Part shown: piece by piece, positions 9,241 to 18,382 of the stretch | How the letters are laid out: each line of letters begins with the position of its first letter | Position numbering within the stretch: position 1 is the first letter of the stretch | Assembly: GCA_016415585.1 (NCBI GenBank) | Contig: CP066552.1 | Coordinates: forward strand, 2,418,001 to 2,482,000 | Source of the DNA: Pectobacterium carotovorum | GTDB taxonomy: Bacteria; Pseudomonadota; Gammaproteobacteria; Enterobacterales; Enterobacteriaceae | Length of the DNA: 64,000 nt | Reading direction: 5' to 3' | The notes under the pieces: generated by a model | Seen by the model: only the letters and a program-made list of their open reading frames with translations | Told to the model about the DNA's origin: nothing | Databases searched by the model: none | Position numbers and translations under genes: made by a program

Positions 9241-9558
9241 GTTTCACCTTGACAGAACGAATGATAAAAACAAACGCCGATGCTGCAGAACGATAAAGCG
9301 CACGGCAAGCGATAGACAACAAAAAGCGACCGCTGTTCCCTGTAACCTTCATGCTTCGTGCAAAACCAAAGGTTGCCTATTAGAGAGAAGTATACATCCT
9401 TCGCTTCAATGGTACTATAATCGGCCGATCCGTTGGTTACCCCATAGCTGTTGCATAGTAAAAACATGGTATTAGCTAAAACCAAGACAACGCTGTCAGT
9501 ATCAGAAGACCACATTTCTGCTATTAAGTACTCAAGAGCTCAATAGATTGTTGCGTAT
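9241..9558. other. Intergenic region, no gene seen
   Basis: 318 bp between ynfB and the kinase-like gene. A minus-strand open frame runs through it but has no ribosome site and unlikely composition. It should contain the ynfB promoter; no clear motif was assigned. Confidence 0.5.
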
Positions 9559-11907
9559 TCATTTCTCTAATCTATCCAGTTCTCGTAGTCGGTTCCTTAT
9601 ATCCCTTTCCGTATCTTTGAAGACAGATAAAAATTTATTTTTCATCATATCTGCATGCGATTGGCTAGTCTTTTCACCCTCTGGGTAAATGTGTGCGGAA
9701 TCAAAATCTATGACAGAAAAACCCTGATCAAGGTTATATATAATATTACCTTTATTAATATCATGATGAACAATTCCTTTGTCCCTTAGGTAATTGGAAA
9801 GGGTTTCGTGTGGATTTTTTTTTATGCTTATCGACATGGCATTTAGTATTTCTTTATCTGAAACCACGCTAACTTCGCTTAATGGAACCCCTTCAATTTT
9901 TATTAATTTTGTTGCAACTGATGATTTTTCATTTGCATGCTGAGTAATCATTATGGTGGCAGAGTTAGGCCCATAGTACCGATTGAAACCTTTTACATTA
10001 TTTTTCGCGGATTGGATTCTTGAACGGTTATTTTTATCGAAATAACCTTTATATTTTTTTACAATATATCCATTTCCTATGTCATACACTGTGCCAATGC
10101 TTCCTTTAGCAATTATATTTAGAGTGTTAATATCATCAAAATCTATATTATTACTGGAGGAATCATATGGCGAGCAAAACTTACCCAAATTAGCCCCTCT
10201 TTTTTTTCTAATACAACCTGTTTCTTCAATCATTTCATTCTCTCTTTCCTCTTTTGGCCTTTGTAAAGATTTATTTTTCTGAACTGGCAAGATTTCAAGA
10301 TTATTTTCTTCATTACGATAAAATTTCTTGCCCCAAAAAAAACCGGCATCAATATTTATTTGAGCCAGTATTTCTCGTCCTTTTACCTTTCTGACAACAG
10401 CAACGTTAAGATTCTTATCATATTCAGGGCAATAAAGGGATTCAACCTTAATTGTCTTTTTGAGAGGAGCCTTCAGATGCCATTCATTTTCGGCTAGTAC
10501 AACTTCATAAGTATCACTATGAGTCTTTGAAGCATCGTAGATAAATGATTTGCCTGTTGCAGAGTCATGCCGATATGGAACCAGATGACCATACACTTCG
10601 ATGACTCTCAATTTTTTAGGATAGGAAGAAAATTTATTATTAGCTCTATATATCTTTGTTTTATCCGTTATACCAGAAGAGCAGCGATAACGCGTTCCAA
10701 TGGAAAACTTTTGTGCAACCTGTCGTTCCTGCTTACTGAAACGGTTAAATTTACCATTTCCTGTCGTCTCCCATTTGTTTGCAAAATGGTTAAAGTAAAC
10801 TTGATACTTCTGTACATCACCTTCTGCCACTCCAGGAACTAGAGCAAAAAAACGTCTATTGTGCTCTTTGATAGGGGTGCTTAAAACTTTCCCCTTGATT
10901 TCCACATCAATATGATTAACACCATTTTTGATATGAAATATAGGTAAACCAATTTTTTTTCCTGCTGTCGGTTCCATACTAAGACTCATTTTTTCCGTAC
11001 GGCTGACTTCCATAATGCTGAATTTAGCCTGCTGCATAATTTTCTGTATTATAGAACTTATTTCCTCAGGAGGAGTTTCCTTCCCCTCTAAATCATTAGC
11101 AGCGAGTTCAAGAAGCGGCCCTACAATATTTTGTGCAATGGCGAAATGTTTCCCCCCGGGAATAAGAACAACTAGAAGTGATATAGCTTCATCAATTTTT
11201 TCGACAATGTATTTTATTTCTTTAAATTCATTTGGTAATACACAGCCTGATTTTTCAATACCAGTTATTTTATTAATTAAATCAGTGAGTTCTTCGGTTG
11301 GTTTTCTGAGGGTTTTACCAATATGGCGTACTACCTGTGGGAAAGTTAAATTTTGCAGGAAAGATAAAACCTGCGGGAAAGATAAACTACGTAGGTCGTT
11401 TATACAGGAAAAATTTAAAATTTTTGAAAGTTCCCTGATTCTAAGAGGAAAAGGATGTTTCATGTTTTTAGGGGCGATTATGGCATGGCGTGGTAGTCGT
11501 ATCAACGCTGTATCGTTGCTAATATTTCCCCCGCCGCCTATAGTAGGTATAGTATTTGTAACTGATGATAGGCTAACGTTATTTTTAGCTATTTTTTGCA
11601 GCATGTTATCAGGGGGAAATATTCGCTCTTTAACTGTCAAATCACCTTCTTTTCTGAAGGGGGATGAAGGCGTTACCGTGCTGTTTTGCACGGAACTAAG
11701 AATAGAAAATAATTGTAATGCAGCGTGTGTAGTGTCCTGTCTGTTTCTATTATCGGCATGGCGCCCTGGCTGCATAGCCATTTTTTTAACGAGTGAATGT
11801 AGTGTTTGGTTATCCCCATATTTTCTTTCCAGCCAGTTTGCATGATTTCCTATAGCTTGTCGTTGTTGATTATAATTTGGTAATATTTTTGGCATATTTA
11901 TCCACAT
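9559..11907 (-). CDS. Large AT-rich protein with C-terminal minimal kinase domain (effector-like)
   Basis: A 782-residue protein, AT-rich compared with its neighbours, without a Sec signal. About 560 N-terminal residues match nothing I know: polar N-terminus, helical middle, then a beta-rich stretch around 350-540. The last ~190 residues form a kinase: glycine loop GSIGTVYDIG (about 595), lysine in YIVKKY, catalytic loop HHDINKGN (about 711, HxDxxxxN) and Mg-binding DFD (about 734). Only about 47 residues follow DFD, so the activation loop and lower C-lobe are missing, as in the type III effector kinases OspG and NleH. I infer an injected effector or toxin. No chaperone or secretion gene is adjacent. 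Met5 is an alternative start. Confidence 0.7.
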   Translation of the reverse strand: MWINMPKILPNYNQQRQAIGNHANWLERKYGDNQTLHSLVKKMAMQPGRHADNRNRQDTTHAALQLFSILSSVQNSTVTPSSPFRKEGDLTVKERIFPPDNMLQKIAKNNVSLSSVTNTIPTIGGGGNISNDTALIRLPRHAIIAPKNMKHPFPLRIRELSKILNFSCINDLRSLSFPQVLSFLQNLTFPQVVRHIGKTLRKPTEELTDLINKITGIEKSGCVLPNEFKEIKYIVEKIDEAISLLVVLIPGGKHFAIAQNIVGPLLELAANDLEGKETPPEEISSIIQKIMQQAKFSIMEVSRTEKMSLSMEPTAGKKIGLPIFHIKNGVNHIDVEIKGKVLSTPIKEHNRRFFALVPGVAEGDVQKYQVYFNHFANKWETTGNGKFNRFSKQERQVAQKFSIGTRYRCSSGITDKTKIYRANNKFSSYPKKLRVIEVYGHLVPYRHDSATGKSFIYDASKTHSDTYEVVLAENEWHLKAPLKKTIKVESLYCPEYDKNLNVAVVRKVKGREILAQINIDAGFFWGKKFYRNEENNLEILPVQKNKSLQRPKEERENEMIEETGCIRKKRGANLGKFCSPYDSSSNNIDFDDINTLNIIAKGSIGTVYDIGNGYIVKKYKGYFDKNNRSRIQSAKNNVKGFNRYYGPNSATIMITQHANEKSSVATKLIKIEGVPLSEVSVVSDKEILNAMSISIKKNPHETLSNYLRDKGIVHHDINKGNIIYNLDQGFSVIDFDSAHIYPEGEKTSQSHADMMKNKFLSVFKDTERDIRNRLRELDRLEK

Positions 11908-12218
11908 CTAATGTTTTAGTTACACATGTAAGTTACAATTTTTTGTTTCTAACTTCATGAGGGATTCTTGCTTATTAAAAATAGTATTTCTTCTATAAAA
12001 AAATCTTTCTTACTGGGAACGTTATGAGGTTCAAAATAAAAAATGAAACTTGATATTTTTTCCAGTGATTAAGCGCACTAAACCCGCACAGGCAGAGATG
12101 TCAGTTTCTGCAGGCTGTAGCAATTATGCGAAGCTATTAGATTAGGCTAAGAATGATAAACCGACAGAGAAAGGCATGAAACCGCGTTCATGCCCTTAAT
12201 TCTCGTATCTGGTGGTTA
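11908..12218. other. AT-rich intergenic region
   Basis: 311 bp upstream of the effector-like gene. It is AT-rich, presumably with that gene's promoter, and contains the ydfG terminator at its right end. No hrp-box or other named motif could be assigned with confidence. Confidence 0.4.
12173..12194 (-). terminator. Terminator after ydfG
   Basis: A perfect 8-bp stem GGCATGAA/TTCATGCC with a 6-base loop. On the minus strand it is followed by TTTCTCTGT. It sits 25 bp past the ydfG stop. Confidence 0.65.
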
Positions 12219-12968
12219 TCAACTTTCGCGATGTACGCTTAGCCCAGCAAAAGATTGGCTGACTGGCATCATTTCCAGCGTGTTGATGTTGACGTGTGCT
12301 GGCAACGTGGCAACCCAGAAAACAGCTTCAGACACATCTTCAGCCGTCAGCGGCGTTGTGTTGTCATAGGTTTTACTGACTTTGTCGTCATTACCTTTGA
12401 AACGCACGGCCGAGAACTCGGTTCCACCGACCAGACCCGGTTCGATATTCGTTACGCGGATTTGGGTGCCAGACAGATCGGCACGTAATCCCAGGCTAAA
12501 CTGCTGTACGAACGCCTTGCTGGCACCGTACACGTTACCGCCCGCATAAGGCCAGTTTCCTGCGGTAGAACCGATGTTGATGACATGACCGATATTACGC
12601 TCCACCATGGCTGGCAGCAGCGCGCGCGTCATGAACACCAGCCCTTTGTTGTTGGTATCGATCATATTTTCCCAATCATCTACCGATGCTTTATGCGCAG
12701 GCTCAAGACCCAGCGCCAGTCCGGCGTTGTTCACCAGCACATCAATCGTCCGCCATTCGGCAGGCAGGGTGGCAACGGCCTGTTCAATCGCCTGACGGTC
12801 GCGCACATCCAGTTTTAACGGATACAGCGCATCGCCCAGTTCCGCCTTCAGCGCATCCAGACGTTCCTGGCGGCGACCCGTCGCGATCACTTTATGGCCT
12901 GCGCTAATAAATTTACGCGTAATTGACTCACCAAACCCAGCGGTTGCACCGGTAACAAAAATAATCAT
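12219..12968 (-). CDS. ydfG: NADP-dependent 3-hydroxy acid / malonic semialdehyde reductase YdfG
   Basis: A 249-residue short-chain dehydrogenase. The cofactor loop TGATAGFG is at residues 6-13 and the NADP-selecting TGRRQER at 31-37. NNAG is near 81, and the catalytic Ser-Tyr-Lys is in INIGSTAGNWPYAGGNVYGASK. The C-terminus (VNINTLEMMPVSQSFAGLSVHR) is nearly that of E. coli YdfG. The enzyme reduces malonic semialdehyde (a toxic product of uracil breakdown) and oxidises serine and related 3-hydroxy acids. It is cytosolic, tetrameric and monocistronic here. GGAGAAAG precedes the ATG. Confidence 0.93.
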   Translation of the reverse strand: MIIFVTGATAGFGESITRKFISAGHKVIATGRRQERLDALKAELGDALYPLKLDVRDRQAIEQAVATLPAEWRTIDVLVNNAGLALGLEPAHKASVDDWENMIDTNNKGLVFMTRALLPAMVERNIGHVINIGSTAGNWPYAGGNVYGASKAFVQQFSLGLRADLSGTQIRVTNIEPGLVGGTEFSAVRFKGNDDKVSKTYDNTTPLTAEDVSEAVFWVATLPAHVNINTLEMMPVSQSFAGLSVHRES

Positions 12969-13107
12969 GCTCTTTCTCCCTGACCGTTTTCATATTCTGC
13001 TTGTGCCTGATATCAATATAAATAATGAAAGGCATGCGATCATTTAGCCGTGCAATTCCCCGTGGGTCAAGCGTTACTCCAGTTTCAACAATGCAGTTTG
13101 GAAGTAT

Positions 13108-13128
13108 CGCCCCTCTGATCAAGGGGCG
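13108..13128 (-). terminator. Possible terminator after the aminotransferase
   Basis: A 7-bp stem CGCCCCT/AGGGGCG, 45 bp past the stop. No clear T-run follows, so this is weak. Confidence 0.35.
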
Positions 13129-13172
13129 GATGTCGCACTAACGCGGTGTGACAAGAGCGGAATGACGGAGAA

Positions 13173-14348
13173 TTAAATACAGTTTTTGTTACGGAATTCG
13201 CGCATGATGTCCGCAACCCACTGCATTTCCTGCGGTGTACCCAGTGAAATACGACACCAGTTATCCGCAGGCGGAAATGCACGACCGATCAGTACGCTCG
13301 CATCTGCCATATGCTTTTGGTAATCCTTGAGCGGCACGACCAATTGGTGGAAAACAAAATTTCCCTCCGACGATAAGTAAGGCAATTTCAGGTCATCCAA
13401 TGCCTTCAACAGGATTTGGTGCGACACATCATTACTCTTCTTGCTGTAGGTAATAAATGCCGAATCGTTCATCGACGCCAATGCAGCATCCACGCCGCTA
13501 AAGTTGATTTTTTCGCCCGCCACATATTTTCCCATCAACGCAATCACAGTTGGATGCGCGACGGCATACCCAACGCGCATACCATGTATTTTTGAGAAGG
13601 TTTTGAGCAGAATAATGTTCTCTGCACCCTGAGTAATCATCGGCGAAATAGAGCGAAAACGCGGGTCATTGACGAACTCGGCGTAGGCCTCATCGACAAT
13701 AAACATCGTATTGGCAGGCTTGCTGGCAATCCACGGTTCGATTAAGTCCGCAGGTATAATTGTACCCGTTGGGTTGTTGGGGTTGACCAGATAAACGATG
13801 GAAGGGCCGCTGTAACTGGCAACGGCCGCTTTTAGCCCTTCAATATCGAACGCCCAGTTATCGAGCATTTTGACTTTCGTGACTTTAATTCCGGCAATTT
13901 TGGCAAAATGCTCGCCGTCACCGTAGGTTAACTCCGGAATGACCAGCTGTGCATCTAGCGACGCATAGGCTTCGATTGCTGCCCGGATGCCTTCGGATGA
14001 ACCAGCCGTCAGCAAAATAGAAGGTGCGCCAACCTGATGATGTGCCGCCAGTTTGTTGCCAAGCATCAAAATCTCATTCTTTGCGTAGCGATTAGCTTTC
14101 ACGACGGCATCGCGTGCAGCAGCCTGCGCCTTGGGTGACATACCCAGTGGGTTTTCATTGAAATTAATGCGGATTGGGTTATCGGCCGATGGTGCGGTAA
14201 AGGCTGCGCGCTCAGGCTGTGTCTCGGCAAAAACTCGCGAGCTTAACCCTGTTGTTACCGCCGCCATCCCCAGCAGGACGCCAGAAAGTTTTAATAATGC
14301 TCTGCGTTTCGGGTTTAAAACGTCGCTTTCATTGATTAAAAAATTCAT
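13173..14348 (-). CDS. Tat-exported HisC-like PLP aminotransferase
   Basis: A 391-residue class I/II aminotransferase resembling histidinol-phosphate aminotransferases, but with a twin-arginine signal: PKRRALLKLSG then a hydrophobic run ending in RVFA (residues 13-40). The PLP enzyme core is intact: YLVNPNNPTGT, MFIVDEAYAEF, and the Schiff-base lysine in TFSKIHGMRVGY. The start at 14348 follows a perfect AAGGAG; the longer frame to 14405 lacks one. A periplasmic folded aminotransferase is unusual because PLP must be inserted before Tat export. Its substrate is unknown, and it stands alone just left of a transposon. Confidence 0.8.
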   Translation of the reverse strand: MNFLINESDVLNPKRRALLKLSGVLLGMAAVTTGLSSRVFAETQPERAAFTAPSADNPIRINFNENPLGMSPKAQAAARDAVVKANRYAKNEILMLGNKLAAHHQVGAPSILLTAGSSEGIRAAIEAYASLDAQLVIPELTYGDGEHFAKIAGIKVTKVKMLDNWAFDIEGLKAAVASYSGPSIVYLVNPNNPTGTIIPADLIEPWIASKPANTMFIVDEAYAEFVNDPRFRSISPMITQGAENIILLKTFSKIHGMRVGYAVAHPTVIALMGKYVAGEKINFSGVDAALASMNDSAFITYSKKSNDVSHQILLKALDDLKLPYLSSEGNFVFHQLVVPLKDYQKHMADASVLIGRAFPPADNWCRISLGTPQEMQWVADIMREFRNKNCI

Positions 14349-14597
14349 CAAAACACTCTCCTTAGTTGCATAATGGCAAGAGAGCTGAAGCATAAAGTAC
14401 GCCAATTTATCGCATTGAGTAGCTTCTAATCCCCTGTCAAAGGGGTCGACAAGTATGCCCGTATGACGGGAAATTTCGCCTTTTCTGACGCACTGATCAA
14501 AGGTAAAAAATTGATTTATTCACTGGGTGATTAAATCGAGAGATATGAATTAGTTATGCACATGATGCATGGAATGATGCATTTGCCCTCGATGAGA

Positions 14598-14602
14598 GAG
14601 TA
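14598..14602. repeat. Left 5-bp target duplication (GAGTA) of the Tn3-family element
   Basis: GAGTA directly precedes the left inverted repeat and is repeated exactly after the right one at 21837-21841. Five-bp duplications are typical of Tn3-family transposition. Confidence 0.9.
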
Positions 14603-14651
14603 GGGGTCAGTTTGGATATCGAACATTATTGTACGTTAAGGTTGTTTTTTG
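14603..14651 (+). repeat. Left terminal inverted repeat of the Tn3-family element
   Basis: 49 bp beginning GGGGTCAGTTTGGATATCGA. It matches the complement of 21788-21836 at 48 of 49 positions. Confidence 0.93.
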
Positions 14652-14985
14652 ACCTTTCTACTTTAGCTGGCCTCAGCCGACGAAACTTACCGGAAGACAG
14701 TATCCGGTTGCTTTTCCAGATATAATCGCCTGTCAGATTGATGTGCTCCCAGCCTAACGGCGACAAATGCGACAGTAGTTGCTCGTTGATCTTCAGCCCT
14801 TTACGCTTCAGGGCATCGACCGCTCTTTCCATATAGACGGTATTCCACAGCGAGATCGCTGCCGTCAGCAACGTCAGTCCACTGGCGCGATAGCTCTGAT
14901 TTTCCGGTTTTCGATCCCTGATTTCACCCAGCCGGTGCAGGAATACCGCACGCGCCAGCGCGTTACGCGCTTCTCCTCTTTTCAT
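14626..14985 (-). pseudogene. tnpA: C-terminal remnant of Tn3-family transposase TnpA
   Basis: 119 residues corresponding to the extreme C-terminus of a ~1000-residue Tn3-family DDE transposase. Diagnostic strings are [42 protein letters not shown] and [15 protein letters not shown]. All catalytic Asp/Glu residues lie upstream and are gone, so it cannot transpose. A fortuitous ATG with a purine-rich leader starts the open frame. The cargo gene for the outer-membrane factor ends 51 bp away, so the deletion junction lies within 14986-15035. Confidence 0.9.
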
Positions 14986-15035
14986 CTGTCCCCCGGTTAT
15001 CAGTCAGCAATTAGAATGTGAATCTTCGCTGCAGC

Positions 15036-16493
15036 TTACGGTGCCCTGGTGTTTGTTTCTGTTGGCTGCCAGCCTCCGCCTAGCGCCCTGAACGTAGCAA
15101 CAGCCGCGCGCGCAGATTCTGTCTGCGCCTGCGCCCTGGCGTCGGAAGCCTGTAACAGGGTTTCATCGTTGTGCAGGACGTCCATCAGGCTTGCCGTTCC
15201 CTGCCGGTAAGCGATAAAAGATGACTGGCGGGCGCTGGCCAGGGCGGTTTCACCGCGGGTCAGCGTGGCGGCCTGTGTTTCACGATTGACCAGGGCGGAG
15301 AAAGCATTTTCGACGTCTTCGGTGGCGCGTAATACCGACAGGCGATAGGCCGCGAGCGCTTCGGCTTCCTGACCTTTCGCCTGATCTATCTGGGCGTTGA
15401 TGCGACCAAAATCGAAGAGCCGCCAGCGCAGTCCCAGCACGGCTGCCGACTGGCTGGCACCGCCGGAGAACAGGTTGTCGCCCGACACAGCCGTCGCGCT
15501 GCCGAGCAGGGCACTGAGTGAAAACTTCGGATAATACTCACTGACCGCCACGCCGATACGTGCACTCGACGCCGCGAGATGGCGCTCCGCCACGATAATA
15601 TCGGGTCTGCGGCGCAACAGGTCGGCAGGTGTGCCCGTTGAGGTTATCTGCGGAGCCTGCGGTATGGCACCCGGCAACGCTAACTGACTGCGATGGGTGC
15701 CGGGAGGCGTGCCGAGCATGACATCTAATGCATTCATCGCCGCATCAAGCCCGGTACGGAGAACCGGTACGGTTGCCTGAACCTGCGCCAGTTCCCCTTC
15801 GGTCTGGCGAACCTGATACGCCGGAGCCAGTCCTTTAGCGTTCAGGAGTTGTACCTTTTCCAGCAGCTCCTGCTGCGTACTGACCTGTTTCTCCGCGATG
15901 GACAGCCGGGTTTGTAATCCGCGCAGGGTGATATAGGTATCGGCAGTCTGAGCCGCGACGGCAAGACGGGTTGCGGCGACGCCCGCTTCGGAAGCCTGAT
16001 AGTCAGCCAGTGCAGCCTGACGCCCGCGTCGCAGCCCCCCAAATACGTCAATCTCCCAGCTTGCGTTGAGATCGGTTTCATAGCTATTGCCGTAGCGATT
16101 ATAATCCGGCGTTGCGCTGAGAACCTGACCCAGCGGGGTTTCGGCCGACTGATACGCGCGTGCCGCTTGCCCGCTGACGTTCCCTGAAGGTAACAGCGCT
16201 GCTGTGGCCGCGCCCAGTCCGGCGCGTGACTGGGCCATGCGGGCGGTGGCCTGTGCGAGATCGAGATTCTGCGCGAGGGCGTCGGTAACGTACTGACTTA
16301 ACAGGGGATCGCCGAAGCCGTCCCACCAGACGGCAAAACTGGCGGGTCTGGAGGCGCTTCTCTGCTGGACGGCAGACTGTGCCTGATAGCGTTCAGGAAG
16401 GGGGGCATCCGGGCGATGATAATCCGGCCCGACGGCGCAACCCGCCAGTAAGGCGCTGCTCACCACCAGTGCAAGAGTACGGAGGGGGAACAT
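15036..16493 (-). CDS. Outer-membrane efflux lipoprotein (OprM/NodT family)
   Basis: 485 residues, a TolC-like outer-membrane channel of the RND lipoprotein subfamily. The lipobox LLAGC (Cys19) is followed by VGPDYHRPDAPLP, the family's standard opening. Two OEP repeats make up the rest, with LRRRPDIIVAERHLAASSARIGVA marking the second. It would form the exit duct for the adaptor and pump encoded across the regulator gene. It is transcribed divergently from the TetR gene, and a predicted operator (16521-16544) overlaps its promoter (TTGACA, 16-bp spacer, TAATGT). It is GC-rich and lies inside the transposon. Confidence 0.9.
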   Translation of the reverse strand: MFPLRTLALVVSSALLAGCAVGPDYHRPDAPLPERYQAQSAVQQRSASRPASFAVWWDGFGDPLLSQYVTDALAQNLDLAQATARMAQSRAGLGAATAALLPSGNVSGQAARAYQSAETPLGQVLSATPDYNRYGNSYETDLNASWEIDVFGGLRRGRQAALADYQASEAGVAATRLAVAAQTADTYITLRGLQTRLSIAEKQVSTQQELLEKVQLLNAKGLAPAYQVRQTEGELAQVQATVPVLRTGLDAAMNALDVMLGTPPGTHRSQLALPGAIPQAPQITSTGTPADLLRRRPDIIVAERHLAASSARIGVAVSEYYPKFSLSALLGSATAVSGDNLFSGGASQSAAVLGLRWRLFDFGRINAQIDQAKGQEAEALAAYRLSVLRATEDVENAFSALVNRETQAATLTRGETALASARQSSFIAYRQGTASLMDVLHNDETLLQASDARAQAQTESARAAVATFRALGGGWQPTETNTRAP

Positions 16494-16520
16494 TGATATT
16501 CCTTGAGTCAGTTTTGAAGT

Positions 16521-16544
16521 GTGACTACATTACCAAATGGTCAC
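16521..16544. promoter_or_regulatory. Predicted TetR operator 1 (outer-membrane factor/regulator promoter)
   Basis: A 24-bp site with half-sites GTGAC and GTCAC 14 bases apart and CATTA in between. It lies between the -35 and -10 of the minus-strand promoter. The same arrangement recurs at 17201-17224. Confidence 0.7.
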
Positions 16545-16582
16545 TCGTTGTCAATCAGGGCTCATTGAGCTAAGCTGGAAAA

Positions 16583-17197
16583 ATGACTAAACACATAAAT
16601 GTACATCCCCCAAGGGGGCCATCAGATCACAGTGTGCGTGATCAGGTCGTTGACGCTGCCACAGAGCATTTCGGGCATTTTGGTTACGAGAAAACCACAG
16701 TGTCAGAACTGGCTAAATCAATAGGGTTTTCAAAATCCTACATCTATAAATTTTTCGATTCCAAGCAGGCGATCGGCGAGGTGATCTGCACTAACCGGCT
16801 GGCGATGATCATGGCGATTGTCAATTCAGCGATTGCAGATGCCCCGTCGGCCTCCGAAAAGTTGCGGCGTTTATTCAGGGCACTGACTGAAGCCGGCAGT
16901 GATTTGTTTTTTCACGATCGCAAGCTTTATGACATTGCTGCCGTGGCGGCGCGGGATAAGTGGCCGTCGGCAGAGGCTCATGAAGAGCGTCTGAGAACAC
17001 TGATTGAACAAATCATTGTTGAAGGGCGGCAGGCGGGCGAGTTTGAACGAAAAACGCCGCTGGATGAGGCGGCGCACGCGATATATCTGGTCATGCGGCC
17101 TTACATCAGTCCGGTACAGTTGCAATACAATCTGGAAACGGCACCGGCGGCTGCGGCGCTCCTGTCCTCACTGATACTGAGAAGTCTGTCACCCTGA
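16583..17197 (+). CDS. TetR-family regulator of the transposon-borne efflux pump
   Basis: A 204-residue TetR/AcrR-type repressor. The N-terminal helix-turn-helix spans about residues 17-65 (VVDAATEHFGHFGYEKTTVSELAKS, then KSYIYKFFDSKQAI). The remainder is a helical ligand-binding domain. It sits between the divergent outer-membrane factor gene and the adaptor-pump operon. Near-identical predicted operators lie in both flanking spacers, so it most likely represses both units and itself. The inducer is unknown, probably a pump substrate. Confidence 0.85.
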   Translation: MTKHINVHPPRGPSDHSVRDQVVDAATEHFGHFGYEKTTVSELAKSIGFSKSYIYKFFDSKQAIGEVICTNRLAMIMAIVNSAIADAPSASEKLRRLFRALTEAGSDLFFHDRKLYDIAAVAARDKWPSAEAHEERLRTLIEQIIVEGRQAGEFERKTPLDEAAHAIYLVMRPYISPVQLQYNLETAPAAAALLSSLILRSLSP

Positions 17198-17200
17198 ATA

Positions 17201-17224
17201 GTGACTATTGACATTATTGGTCAC
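17201..17224. promoter_or_regulatory. Predicted TetR operator 2 (adaptor-pump promoter)
   Basis: 24 bp with GTGAC...GTCAC half-sites 14 bases apart, the same layout as 16521-16544. A TTGACA at 17208-17213 with a GAGAAT -10 candidate 17 bp downstream lies across it, so binding would block the promoter of the 17273 operon. Confidence 0.7.
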
Positions 17225-17272
17225 TAGTCTGAGAATGCGGTTACTGTCCTGCTAATTCAATTAAGGGAACCC

Positions 17273-18382
17273 ATGCTCAGGCTTAATCCTGCCACCTTTG
17301 CTGTTTGCCTGTTGCCGCTTGCCCTTGTGGCCTGCGGCGACTCTTCCGGCACCGACGATCCCCGTACTCAGCCTCCTCTGGTCAGGTCTGCGACCGTGGT
17401 GAGTGCTGCCGATGCCTCCCGCGCATTTACCGGCGTTGTTGTCGCCCGGATTCAAAGCGACCTCGGTTTCAGAGTGCAGGGCAAAATCCTTGAACGCCTG
17501 GTCGATACCGGCCAGACCGTTAAACGCGGTCAGCCATTGATGCGTCTGGATCCGGTTGACCTGAGTCTGCAGGCACAGGCTCAGCAACAGACCGTCGCGG
17601 CGGCACGGGCCCGTGCAAGACAAGCGACTGATGACGAGGTGCGCTATCGCGGTCTGGTCGCTGCAGGCGCAGTGTCGGCATCGGCCTACGATCAGATAAA
17701 GGCCGCCGCCGATACGGCCAAAGCGGAACTCAGTGCGGCTCAGGCCCAGGCCAATGTGGCGCAAAACGCCACGGGCTACGCCGTGCTGCTGGCTGACGCC
17801 GACGGCGTGGTCATGGATACGCTGGCTGAACCCGGTCAGGTTGTCAGTGCCGGGCAGCCGGTGGTCCGGCTGGCCAGAGCAGGGCAGCGCGAGGCCATCG
17901 TGCAGTTGCCTGAGACGTTACGCCCGGCAGCCGGAAGCGAGGGCGAAGCAACGTTGTACGGTACCGGTAAACAGACTGTCTCTGCGAAACTGCGGCTCCT
18001 GTCCGATGCAGCAGATCCGCTAACCCGCACCTTCGAGGCGAGATATGTGCTAGAGGGAGTACTGGCGAATGCTCCGCTGGGATCCACCGTTACGCTGCAT
18101 ATTTCAGACGATAAATTACCGGGCCAGGTGATGCAGGTACCTTTAGCGGCCATCTATGATCCTGGCAAAGGGCCGGGTGTCTGGGTGATTTCTGGTAAAC
18201 CCGCCAAAGTGTCATGGCGGCCCGTGCAGGTGCAGGGATTGGGTGACGATTCGGCGATGGTGACAGGTTCTCTTAAGCCGGGAGAGCAGGTGGTCGCCCT
18301 GGGGGCGCATCTGCTGCATGACGGTGAGGCCGTACGCATGGTCGCACTAAGCGATGCCAGCGTCGCCGGGAGCCAGCCATGA
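17273..18382 (+). CDS. RND efflux periplasmic adaptor (HlyD/AcrA family) lipoprotein
   Basis: A 369-residue membrane-fusion protein. The signal ends in ALVAC (Cys21), so it is probably lipid-anchored in the inner membrane. Order of domains: lipoyl half (VVARIQSDLGFRVQGKILERLVDTGQTVKRGQPLMRLD, about 60-100), a helical hairpin, second lipoyl half (DGVVMDTLAEPGQVVSAGQPV), beta-barrel and membrane-proximal domain (GEQVVALGAHLLHDGEAV). It links the pump to the outer-membrane channel. AAGGGA precedes the start, and its last codons overlap the pump gene by 4 bp. Confidence 0.9.
   Translation: MLRLNPATFAVCLLPLALVACGDSSGTDDPRTQPPLVRSATVVSAADASRAFTGVVVARIQSDLGFRVQGKILERLVDTGQTVKRGQPLMRLDPVDLSLQAQAQQQTVAAARARARQATDDEVRYRGLVAAGAVSASAYDQIKAAADTAKAELSAAQAQANVAQNATGYAVLLADADGVVMDTLAEPGQVVSAGQPVVRLARAGQREAIVQLPETLRPAAGSEGEATLYGTGKQTVSAKLRLLSDAADPLTRTFEARYVLEGVLANAPLGSTVTLHISDDKLPGQVMQVPLAAIYDPGKGPGVWVISGKPAKVSWRPVQVQGLGDDSAMVTGSLKPGEQVVALGAHLLHDGEAVRMVALSDASVAGSQP

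Noticed and set aside
11015..11845. 276-codon plus-strand frame inside the kinase-like gene
   Set aside because: It is antisense to a gene with clear kinase motifs and itself shows no motif or ribosome site.
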